From contig JALIHJ010000080.1 in the NCBI GenBank assembly GCA_022984795.1, positions 1-57,799 on the forward strand: a stretch of 57,799 bases of DNA, written 5' to 3'. The first letter of the stretch is position 1; each line of letters begins with the position of its first letter. This DNA comes from Fabrea salina (lineage: Eukaryota > Ciliophora > Heterotrichea > Heterotrichida > Fabreidae). The notes under the pieces are model-generated. The model was given only the letters and a program-made list of their open reading frames with translations. It did no database searches and was not told the DNA's origin. This document shows positions 39,064 through 46,597 of the stretch, piece after piece. Both the position numbers and the translations under genes were made by a program.

Positions 39064-39558
39064 TTATTTAGATCACTTGAAGACTTCTTGATACTCAACC
39101 TCTGACAAATTGTTAGTTGTATCTACTCTAATCCTCCCCCCCGAAGTCACTTCTATTTTCCCAAACTTATCCACGTTTAGGCGCATGAATTTGTTGTCCT
39201 TCATCTTGATGAACCCGTTCCTCACCACTGCTGCGCAGCCAACTCTTGCTCTCTTAGCAATCTCTGGATCTATGGTTCCCAGAACTATGCTTCCTGTCTC
39301 GTCTCCTATTAGGATCTCCCAAATGTTTATTTGTTTTCCGTCCGCAAAAGTCCGCGAATGCACGTTCCTAGCTTCTTCCACCACTTCACAAGAAACATTA
39401 ATCCCAGTCATTTCAGGACAGAGGTCCTTCACTTTGTAAAAAAGAGGCTTTGACACTTGCACGTAGGTCCTGTGGGGAGCTCTTCCTGGGCCAAGTCTGC
39501 CCCTTCTGGGCCCGCGTCCTCTAAACCCCCTCCCGCGAGATCTTCCTCTGCGCTCCAT
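39064..39558 (-). CDS. SOSS-B/hSSB1-like OB-fold protein with RGG N-terminus
   Basis: ATG at 39558. An Arg/Gly-rich N-terminus (GRSRGRGFRGRGPRRGR) precedes an OB fold (about residues 35-140: VKDLCPEMTGINVSCEVVE, IWEILIGDETGSIVLG and IKMKDNKFMRLNVDKFGKIE), close to the ssDNA/RNA-binding SOSS complex subunit B family. The frame meets TGA at 39073-39075 and then TAA at 39064-39066. If UGA codes for Trp the protein ends VFKWSK (164 residues); with a standard code it ends VFK (161). No other gene here ends in TGA, so I give the longer form. Confidence 0.85.
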
Positions 39559-39565
39559 TTGTATA
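39559..39565. promoter_or_regulatory. 7-nt gap between divergent start codons
   Basis: TTGTATA lies between the ATGs of the OB-fold gene (minus) and the small membrane protein gene (plus). It contains a TATA-like string but has no room for a normal promoter plus leader in either direction. Confidence 0.55.
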
Positions 39566-39955
39566 ATGGAGTTAGAAGGAATAGTGCCCAAAGTTTTCTT
39601 GGTTTGTGCAGGACTAGCTACTCTTTCGTGCCTTGCGAGGCCAGACTTTAACTTGCCACTTTTTGTGTTTGCTTGGCTTATTTGGACGGAGCCCGAAAAA
39701 GAAATCCGGGTAAAGTTTTGGGGACTCATGGTAGTGACGTTCTTGGTGGACTTCATTTGGCTGTGTTACTGGGGCTCTGCCTGGACAGGCGAGTCAGGTT
39801 CTTGGGAAAGCGGAATCCACCATTTCGTGCTTGCTATGAGTATCATAAACTTCCTGGTTAAGCTTGGCGCTATTGTTTTGGTTTTCATGACAGAAAAGGA
39901 CACCATCAAAGGAAACATCCCCGACAACTTAGCCAGAATGATGCCCTCACAGTAA
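39566..39955 (+). CDS. Small four-TM protein, possibly AGTRAP-like
   Basis: 129 residues, ATG 39566 to TAA. Four hydrophobic segments are visible (KVFLVCAGLATLSCL, LFVFAWLIW, GLMVVTFLVDFIWLCYW, FVLAMSIINFLVKLGAIVLV). Length, topology and the pattern of a helix with an Asp (FLVDFIW) followed by a loop and LAMSIINFLVK resemble the angiotensin-receptor-associated protein (ATRAP) family, which sits in ER/Golgi membranes. This assignment is tentative. Confidence 0.7.
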   Translation: MELEGIVPKVFLVCAGLATLSCLARPDFNLPLFVFAWLIWTEPEKEIRVKFWGLMVVTFLVDFIWLCYWGSAWTGESGSWESGIHHFVLAMSIINFLVKLGAIVLVFMTEKDTIKGNIPDNLARMMPSQ

Positions 39956-40001
39956 TAACTAATACTTATACCTCTACTTACGTAACTCAAGTTTAATAAA
40001 A

Positions 40002-41414
40002 ATGCATAGGCTTCTGAAAAACCTTAAACAAAGCTTTTCTTCAGTGCGCAGCAAGTCCACACTAGCCGCCCCAGCTAACTTCAAAAAAAACATCTACCCA
40101 ATTGAACTGGGCGAAATCCCCGAAGCCCTTAAGTACGACCACCAGTACCAAGAAACCAAACTCAACAACGGAATCAGAGTAGCCACAGAGCACTACGACG
40201 CCCCCCTGTCCACAGTGGGCATCATGATTGATGCTGGGTCGCGCAATGAAACCATGGCCAATACAGGCACTGCTCACTTCCTAGAGCATCTGCACTTCAA
40301 AGGAACTAACAGGCGCACTAGAGTTATGCTTGAAAGAGGCATTGAAAACATGGGAGGCAACCTCAACGCTTACACTTCAAGAGAAACTACTTTGTACCAA
40401 ATGCAGGTTTTCAAACAAGACGTTGGTGAAGCAGTAGACATCATGGCTGACATGATCCTTAACTCCAAGTACGACCCAACTAACGTTGAGATTGAAAAAG
40501 AAGTTATTCTCAGAGAAGCTGACGAAGTAGATGCAGACACCCGTGAAATGATTCTAGAAAACATTCACTTCACTTCTTACAGAGACCACATCATGGGCCA
40601 ACCTATTCTTGGAAACAGAGACTCCATACGCAAAATCACCAACGAAGACCTTAAGAAGTTCGTGTACACCCACTACATAGGACCCCGTCTTGTGGTGGTG
40701 GGGGCAGGTCCAGTTGAGCACAACCGACTTGTTGAGATCTCAGAAAGCATCCTAGGAAATCTGCGTACTTCAACTGAAATACCGATAGTAGGCGAAGACA
40801 AGCCAACTTTCACAGGTTCAACTATTCACTCAAGGGACGACTGCATCGACCAAGTGCACTTAGGCTTGTTTTACCCAGCTCCTTCGTGGGCAGATCCTGA
40901 CTACTGGGCGTTTTTGCTGCTACAAAGGATAATAGCAGAAACTGACCCAGAGCAGTCCAACATTTTGTCAGTGCCCAACTTGCTTTTAGGGAGTAAAAAA
41001 ATAGCTTCTCAAGAAGAGTGTCTTTACATTCCTTACAAGGATGTGGGGATGATTGGGTACTACGCTTCGGTTGCAGAAGACAAAGTGCAGGACTTAACTA
41101 AGCAGTACTTGGAAGTGTTTGAAAAAGTGACTCAGGAAGTACCTGAAGAAGAACTTGTGAAGGGCAAAAACAAAATATTCCACGAACTCCTCCAGCTAGA
41201 AGTAGGTGCTGAGGTCATTCAGACTCTAGGAAGTCAACTTATTTATATGAACAGAAGAGTTCCCAAGAGCGAAATTGCTAAGCGAGTGGCAGCTTTGGAC
41301 TCGAACTACCTGAAGTCAGTCTTCCAGAGGTGGTTCAAAGGACAAGCCCCTTCCTTAGCTTTTCACGGGAAGCTTGACCAAGTTGAGAAGATGTACCATG
41401 TTTACAATTTCTAA
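40002..41414 (+). CDS. PMPCB: Mitochondrial processing peptidase beta subunit
   Basis: 470 residues. The N-terminus (MHRLLKNLKQSFSSVRSKS) is a mitochondrial presequence. The M16 metal site HxxEH is intact at residues 92-96 (AHFLEHLHFKG), with the downstream Glu region EKEVILREADEVD. GNLNAYTSRETTLYQ and RLVVVGAGPVEHN are also typical of MPP-beta and core protein 1. Because the full HxxEH motif is present it is likely the active peptidase that removes matrix-targeting presequences; in some lineages the same protein also serves in complex III. Its stop overlaps that of the convergent gene by 4 nt. Confidence 0.95.
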   Translation: MHRLLKNLKQSFSSVRSKSTLAAPANFKKNIYPIELGEIPEALKYDHQYQETKLNNGIRVATEHYDAPLSTVGIMIDAGSRNETMANTGTAHFLEHLHFKGTNRRTRVMLERGIENMGGNLNAYTSRETTLYQMQVFKQDVGEAVDIMADMILNSKYDPTNVEIEKEVILREADEVDADTREMILENIHFTSYRDHIMGQPILGNRDSIRKITNEDLKKFVYTHYIGPRLVVVGAGPVEHNRLVEISESILGNLRTSTEIPIVGEDKPTFTGSTIHSRDDCIDQVHLGLFYPAPSWADPDYWAFLLLQRIIAETDPEQSNILSVPNLLLGSKKIASQEECLYIPYKDVGMIGYYASVAEDKVQDLTKQYLEVFEKVTQEVPEEELVKGKNKIFHELLQLEVGAEVIQTLGSQLIYMNRRVPKSEIAKRVAALDSNYLKSVFQRWFKGQAPSLAFHGKLDQVEKMYHVYNF

Positions 41415-42637
41415 GTGTTAAGAGACTTGTTTAGCCTGTGGAAAGAACCTATGGCTTCCAGAGTAGAGCAACTGCCTGTTTCGATTTCTTTGATCAAAAG
41501 TCTTCTTTTTATTCTTTGGATTTTTAAAGTTGAGGAGTAATCTTGTTTAGTGCTGCTTTGCTGCAGAGCTTCTGCTACCCCCATAACTAAGTTCTTCAAA
41601 AGACTTTTGGAGAACACCTTCAAAAACTCGCTAAAGGTCAGGTGGCTTTTGTAAAGTTGGTGGTGCTTCAGAATAGACTTTGCTTCTGAAATGTTGTATG
41701 CCACTGAAAGTTCAAGCAAGATGTGAATTACTTGTTTGCACGAAAGTCCTTTGAGTTGGGAGTCATACTTTTTCCAGTGAGCACTAAGGATGCTGTAGAG
41801 TTCGTCAATGTTCCTAGACGTCTCTATGAATCTGCCTTTTCTTTTTTCTCTGAGCAAAGCCAGTCCCATCTTCTTGATACTTTTGACCCGCAAAGACTCT
41901 GTTTTAGGAATCGAGCCTTCAGTGTGTTTTTCAATGTAAAGACAGTTCAGTTTCTTGAGAATGCTGCAGTTAGGGTCACAGCAAGAAACTATGTCTTCCA
42001 AATTGAAGGTTTGTTTTCCAAGGAACTCCAAACACAATCCAAGGACCTCCAAAACTACTTGGGGTTCCCTACTCAAAGCTAGACTCACAATGAGTTCCAC
42101 TACTTGGTTTGCTTGGATTTCCTCAGTCTTGTTCGTTAAGCACTTGAATATTGCTTCTGCCCCTAGTTTTATGTGTTTTCCTTCCTGGGATTCCTTTTTG
42201 GTTTGGAAAAAGTTATTTGAAGGACTTGCTTTTTTGATCTTAACTATTTTTTGAATAATTGACTTCGAAACTCCTTCCAAGCTGTGGTCAGTGGTTCTTT
42301 TTTTCTTTAAGTCACCAAGTTCCTCTTTTTTTGAGTAGTTTAAGCTAGATTTTATACTGGGCAAGTGACTTATTTGGGTGTTGGTTCTGTTTTTTGAGTA
42401 GATATGTTTAGGTTGGTGTTTGCCAATAGATTCCAAAATAGGCACTTTAAGAAAGTTAGGGGTTAAACTTGCAGACTGCCTTCTAGCCTTGAGTGCTTTG
42501 TTTTTGAAGCTTTCGGACCTGTAAACATACCCTTCGTTTTTGGTGTCTAGGTTGAGTTTGGTGTGGTTAAGCAAGCTTTCAACTATTCTTTTTTTGCGAG
42601 TAGCTTTTTTGTTTTTGAGATCCAAAAAAGGACCCAT
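41411..42637 (-). CDS. Unknown helical protein
   Basis: 408 residues from ATG 42637 to TAG. The first 150 residues are Lys/Ser-rich and likely disordered. The rest is helical, with a Leu-rich segment (VVELIVSLALSREPQVVLEV) and a later stretch (HILLELSVAYNISEAKSIL, then LTFSEFLKVFSKSLLK) resembling EF-hand or armadillo-like helices. A similar helical block occurs in the gene at 44167. No catalytic motif. TAG at 41411-41413 overlaps the MPP stop in CTAA. Confidence 0.7.
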   Translation of the reverse strand: MGPFLDLKNKKATRKKRIVESLLNHTKLNLDTKNEGYVYRSESFKNKALKARRQSASLTPNFLKVPILESIGKHQPKHIYSKNRTNTQISHLPSIKSSLNYSKKEELGDLKKKRTTDHSLEGVSKSIIQKIVKIKKASPSNNFFQTKKESQEGKHIKLGAEAIFKCLTNKTEEIQANQVVELIVSLALSREPQVVLEVLGLCLEFLGKQTFNLEDIVSCCDPNCSILKKLNCLYIEKHTEGSIPKTESLRVKSIKKMGLALLREKRKGRFIETSRNIDELYSILSAHWKKYDSQLKGLSCKQVIHILLELSVAYNISEAKSILKHHQLYKSHLTFSEFLKVFSKSLLKNLVMGVAEALQQSSTKQDYSSTLKIQRIKRRLLIKEIETGSCSTLEAIGSFHRLNKSLNT

Positions 42638-42657
42638 TTATGTATTAATCCAAGAGT

Positions 42658-42966
42658 TTAATTATAAGTATTGTTTTCAATGACTTCTGCGTGACTACCT
42701 CTGTCTGAGTTTCGGAACGACGCAAGAAATGCGGCTTCTATGTCTCCAAACTGAAATGAAATTCCAGTTGAAAGGTTCCCAGGCGAAGCTTTTACCGGGA
42801 GAGCTTTGTTTTCTGGACTGTTGTTCTCCAGATCCTTCGATACTATTGAAATGTCAAAAAACTCACTGTTCCTACTTCTGCAGGGTTCAGTGATCGAACT
42901 AGATGTTTTGTACCGCAGCAAGTTTAAATTGCCCTGTTCCATGAACTGAACTTTGCAGCAACCCAT
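42658..42966 (-). CDS. Small putative N-myristoylated protein
   Basis: 102 residues, ATG 42966 to TAA. The start MGCCKVQF is a strong candidate for N-myristoylation at Gly2 with palmitoylation at Cys3/Cys4, so membrane attachment is likely. The remainder is Ser/Asn-rich with no domain. It fits tightly 20 nt upstream of its neighbour on the same strand. Ciliates use such acylated small proteins in ciliary membrane and cortex; the role here is unknown. Confidence 0.65.
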   Translation of the reverse strand: MGCCKVQFMEQGNLNLLRYKTSSSITEPCRSRNSEFFDISIVSKDLENNSPENKALPVKASPGNLSTGISFQFGDIEAAFLASFRNSDRGSHAEVIENNTYN

Positions 42967-43108
42967 TTATTTTTATTCACAGCCGCCCTTTAACTTCAGT
43001 ATTCCACAGAATGAAACTTTATTTAGTCAAGTTTAAGAAAGAGTATGGATGTTCAATTCAAAATGAAATCAACTAGTAAACAATTAAATTGACACGTGGG
43101 TTATAAAT

Positions 43109-43348
43109 ATGTCAGATAAATCTAACCCAATTTCAAGCAGCATATCAAGTGTGAAGGATTTCTACAAAGACAGCAAAAGACTGATGACCAGATGCAGCAA
43201 ACCTGACAAAAAAGGTAAAACTTACGTAGAGTACACCAAAATAGTTACAGCCTGTGCAATTGGGTTTGCTATCATGGGTTTGATAGGGTTTTTCGTGAAA
43301 CTAGTTTTCATTCCAATCAACAACATTCTGCTGACGAACCCTTCATAA
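43109..43348 (+). CDS. SEC61G: SEC61 translocon gamma subunit
   Basis: 79 residues, ATG 43109 to TAA. The SecE/SEC61-gamma pattern is clear: [20 protein letters not shown] amphipathic helix, then [20 protein letters not shown] and [14 protein letters not shown] single TM helix. The usual length of this family is about 68 residues; this one has a slightly longer N-terminus. It is part of the ER protein-conducting channel. It lies 24 nt before DCP2. Confidence 0.95.
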   Translation: MSDKSNPISSSISSVKDFYKDSKRLMTRCSKPDKKGKTYVEYTKIVTACAIGFAIMGLIGFFVKLVFIPINNILLTNPS

Positions 43349-43372
43349 TAAGTTAAGGCTTTATATTAAAGG

Positions 43373-44170
43373 ATGGATTTGGCACTAGAAGAGTGCTACT
43401 ACAGGTTCCTCCACAGCCTGCCCTTAGAAGAACACGAACCCGAACGACTAATGGTGAATTTGGAACAAGCCCATTGGTTCTACGAAGACGAACTGCTCCA
43501 CGAACTCCAAGTCCCTTCCCTCAAGTTTGCTCCCTTCGTCAAGAAGATGAAGGAAACCTTTGACTTGTTTCCTGAGTACTCCACTAAGGACTTGTTAGAA
43601 ATCTACGAAGAGTACAAGGCACACATCCCCGTCAGAGGCGCCATTCTGCTGAATGACAAAATGGACCACTGCCTGATGGTGAGCAGCTACAACGGCAAGA
43701 TACTTGGCTTCCCGAAAGGAAAAATCAACCAAGGCGAAAACTCAGTGGACTGTGCTATCCGCGAAGTTAACGAAGAAGTTGGCTTCGACATTTCGAAAAT
43801 GATAGACTCTGAGTGCTTCATAGAGTCAGAAGAAGGCCGACTTAGACTTTACATTGTCCCAAACGTACCTATGGACTTTGAATTCTACACCCACACCAAA
43901 GGAGAAATAGGGGCTATTTTGTGGGTCAAACTGGATGACATTCCTTCTAAAAAGAACAACCGAGCAGAGCCTTACAGCCAGTACAGGTTCAACAAAGTCC
44001 ACAACTTTTTAGGCGAACTCAGAAAGTGGATCAAGAAGAACAAAAAGCAAGAAGTCCCCTGTGTACAGCCCAAACTTCCAAGAAACCTTAAGTTCGTGTC
44101 TTTTCCAGAGTTTACTTTCAAGAAAAACCGCATCTACGCTTTGCTAGACCACTTTTTGCCGATTGCTTAA
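43373..44170 (+). CDS. DCP2: mRNA-decapping enzyme subunit 2
   Basis: 265 residues. An N-terminal helical regulatory domain (box A-like, residues 1-95; QAHWFYEDEL) is followed by a Nudix domain with IPVRGAILLN and a complete Nudix box (GKINQGENSVDCAI then REVNEEVGF, fitting GX5EX7REUXEEXGU). Box B-like residues follow (FLGELRKWIKK). DCP2 hydrolyses the m7G cap during mRNA decay. The long C-terminal tail of yeast or animals is absent. Stop TAA overlaps the convergent gene's stop in TTAA. Confidence 0.95.
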   Translation: MDLALEECYYRFLHSLPLEEHEPERLMVNLEQAHWFYEDELLHELQVPSLKFAPFVKKMKETFDLFPEYSTKDLLEIYEEYKAHIPVRGAILLNDKMDHCLMVSSYNGKILGFPKGKINQGENSVDCAIREVNEEVGFDISKMIDSECFIESEEGRLRLYIVPNVPMDFEFYTHTKGEIGAILWVKLDDIPSKKNNRAEPYSQYRFNKVHNFLGELRKWIKKNKKQEVPCVQPKLPRNLKFVSFPEFTFKKNRIYALLDHFLPIA

Positions 44171-45762
44171 CTATGCTTTAAGTTGTGTGCAGCTATTAGT
44201 TCTTGTAAAATTAACTCTGAGTCTTCAAGTGGTTCTTTTGGTGGTTCTTGCTTGACTTGGCTGTTGAGCGTAGTGCCTCTTTCCTTCATAGCTTGAGTTG
44301 ACAGTTGGTCTTGTCTGGCCTTCCGCATTCTTTCAACGGCCTCTTTGACTCCTCTGGGGTCTTTGGTTTTAGGGTACTTAGGGACCTTTTTGTCTATTTG
44401 GGGGGAAAAAGTGCACTCAGCTTTGATTTTGGCTTCAAGGTTTTCTTGAGCACTTTTTGCAAGGCTTTGCTTGAATTCTTTTTCTTTTTTGTGGAGGTTG
44501 TACAAAGCTTCGGTTCGGGGGTTTGTTTTGTAGAGGTCTAGGAGTTTGTTGTACTCGTAAGTGGGGGTTTCTTTGTTGGAGATTGAACTTGACCTTTTGG
44601 GGAGTGGAGTGGTATATACACTAGGTCTGAAGGTGCAGGCTTCTTTTTCTTTTTCTAAGTAGTTAGCTTTGATTTTGTCTTTCTTTTCAGAGAGTTTTTG
44701 GTACTGACTGTACAAAAAGTCCTGGTGGGTTTTGTACTCAGAACTTTTGTTTTTTTCTGCGATTTTGAGACTTTCTTGGTTTATGCTCGGTTTGAAAGAA
44801 CACTCTTGGTGTGGCTTCTGTGCTTTATTTACACTCAAAAAACTGCTTCGGTTTTGGCTTAAGGTGAAAAACTTAGCTCTTAACTTTTTGTGACACAGAG
44901 TTTTGTTTTGCGTTTCAAACCCCATTATTGCCAGTAAACACTCCAAAACTACTTGGTTGTCTGGGTTCTCTCCCAAAAGGGTCCAGAGTTCATTTACAAG
45001 TTGGGACTCTTCTTCCGAAGCAATGAAATGCATTGAATGAAGTAGTTTGTAAAACCCAGTTAGTTCCAAAGCAGTGTTTGGAAGGGCTGCTTGGAATTCC
45101 TTTGTAAACTTAGAAACCAAAAGTTGTTCTGAACTTGTGTTGACAAGTTTAGTTGCAGTTTTAGGAGCAGCTTCCTTCTGTTTCCTGCGCTCAATGGCGT
45201 CTTGGTAGAGGTGGTCGTTGATTGGCTTGTCTCTAGTGATGCTTTGGGACTTGGGGTTGATTGAAGGAGTGAAGGAAGGAGTAGGTTCTTCCCTTTCGGT
45301 CTTTTTTGTTTTGTAGAGTTTGTCGAACACTGACTCTTTGTCTTTTTTGCCGTAAATTTCTGCTGACTTTTCACATACACTTGGCCGGAAGGAAAACTCA
45401 GCAGGTTCAGCTTGTTTGGCTAGTTTTTCCCGCATGACTTGGAGTTTTTCCTTTTTCTTGGCTTCGTAGGAATTCATTTGTTCTATGAACTCAGAAACAC
45501 TTCTTTTGCCGCCAGAAGAATTTATTCTAGGCGAAAAGGTGTAGAGTTTCTTTTCTTCATTTGCAAACTTTTCAACTAGTTGTTTCATTTTCTGTTTTTT
45601 GGAGTCTGTTTCTTTGTAGAGTCTCTCAGTCACATCAGACTTCCCTGGACTTTCGGAGCCTCTAAGTCCTGTTTCTGAGGTAACTCCTTCAAGTCCAGTC
45701 TGCTCTTCAAGTGACTCTTCAGAGAAAAAGTCACTTCCAGAGTCTGGTTCACTACTGGACAT
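44167..45762 (-). CDS. FxPxI-repeat, lysine-rich protein of cytoskeletal type
   Basis: 531 residues from ATG 45762 to TAA. Short motifs recur through the protein: YTFSPRIN, FSFRPSV, SFTPSIN, CSFKPSIN, CTFRPSVY and CTFSPQID, each after a charged helical segment. This F[ST/R]PxI/V repeat style is widespread in ciliate and other flagellate proteins of axonemes and basal bodies. A non-repeat helical domain lies at about residues 215-310. The exact role is unknown. Confidence 0.75.
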   Translation of the reverse strand: MSSSEPDSGSDFFSEESLEEQTGLEGVTSETGLRGSESPGKSDVTERLYKETDSKKQKMKQLVEKFANEEKKLYTFSPRINSSGGKRSVSEFIEQMNSYEAKKKEKLQVMREKLAKQAEPAEFSFRPSVCEKSAEIYGKKDKESVFDKLYKTKKTEREEPTPSFTPSINPKSQSITRDKPINDHLYQDAIERRKQKEAAPKTATKLVNTSSEQLLVSKFTKEFQAALPNTALELTGFYKLLHSMHFIASEEESQLVNELWTLLGENPDNQVVLECLLAIMGFETQNKTLCHKKLRAKFFTLSQNRSSFLSVNKAQKPHQECSFKPSINQESLKIAEKNKSSEYKTHQDFLYSQYQKLSEKKDKIKANYLEKEKEACTFRPSVYTTPLPKRSSSISNKETPTYEYNKLLDLYKTNPRTEALYNLHKKEKEFKQSLAKSAQENLEAKIKAECTFSPQIDKKVPKYPKTKDPRGVKEAVERMRKARQDQLSTQAMKERGTTLNSQVKQEPPKEPLEDSELILQELIAAHNLKHS

Positions 45763-45786
45763 TTAATTTTGTAACTGTTATTAGAG

Positions 45787-46587
45787 TTATTGGCCTTTCT
45801 TATTAAAAGCTAAAGCTTTGACCATGCTTGTAAGGTTTGTTCTGATGCTTGGCTTTAAAGCGTTGAATTTATTTACAACAGACTCTAGTTCAGGGTCTCT
45901 CCGGGCTTTGTGGGTGTGGATTCCAGCTTCTAAGTGTTCTACAGTGACTCTGCGTCTGTCTTGTATTTCCTTCGAGCTCTGTTGTCTTATGAGCTCAAGG
46001 GGCATTTGTGGATTGTCTTGCTTCAGTCTGTCGGAAATTTCCACAAACTCCCTTAGAACAGTTTTGAACAGATCCTTGTCAGAAATCACAGTAGGAACTT
46101 GAGTGTACTCTATGTTCAACAGGAGTTCACTAGCTTCTAACTCACGCAAGCGCCTGTCCACTTCTTCTTCATTGTACCCCTTTTCTTTGGACAGTCTTTT
46201 CTTGGCCTCTTGCACAATTGCTTCAGTTTTGGCTATGTAGTCGTGGTAGTGCCGGAGAGTTTCTTGTGTTACTTCTTTTTTGTGGATCTTTTCTAGTTGT
46301 TCTTGGTACTCTTGTTCAAGTTTTTCTAGTTCTGGACTGCAGGACTCCCTTACACTGTGGCAAAAAGCTGCCATGTCGAACTCAGCCTTTTGGGACTCTT
46401 CTACTTCCTGACTGTACTTCTTTTTAATTCTGGAGGCAAAGTGCTCAGCAATGTCTTTCGTGCCTACTTTTTTTTCTGAAGTTTTGAAGAACTGGCTGAA
46501 GGCATAAGAACCTATGCCTACACAAGCACTAACTCCAAACGCTGCAACTAAAAGCTTCTTGTAGTTTTCCTGTACCCAAGAATTCAT
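45787..46587 (-). CDS. N-terminally anchored helical protein (peroxin-3-like?)
   Basis: 266 residues from ATG 46587 to TAA. One N-terminal TM helix (LLVAAFGVSACVGIGSYAF) is followed by a long soluble helical region with charged heptads. The layout (short N-terminus, single TM, helical cytosolic domain) is shared with peroxin 3, which anchors PEX19 at peroxisomes, but I could not see the conserved PEX3 motifs, so that is only a suggestion. Located 10 nt downstream of the next gene on the same strand. Confidence 0.65.
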   Translation of the reverse strand: MNSWVQENYKKLLVAAFGVSACVGIGSYAFSQFFKTSEKKVGTKDIAEHFASRIKKKYSQEVEESQKAEFDMAAFCHSVRESCSPELEKLEQEYQEQLEKIHKKEVTQETLRHYHDYIAKTEAIVQEAKKRLSKEKGYNEEEVDRRLRELEASELLLNIEYTQVPTVISDKDLFKTVLREFVEISDRLKQDNPQMPLELIRQQSSKEIQDRRRVTVEHLEAGIHTHKARRDPELESVVNKFNALKPSIRTNLTSMVKALAFNKKGQ

Positions 46588-46597
46588 TTATTAGTAC

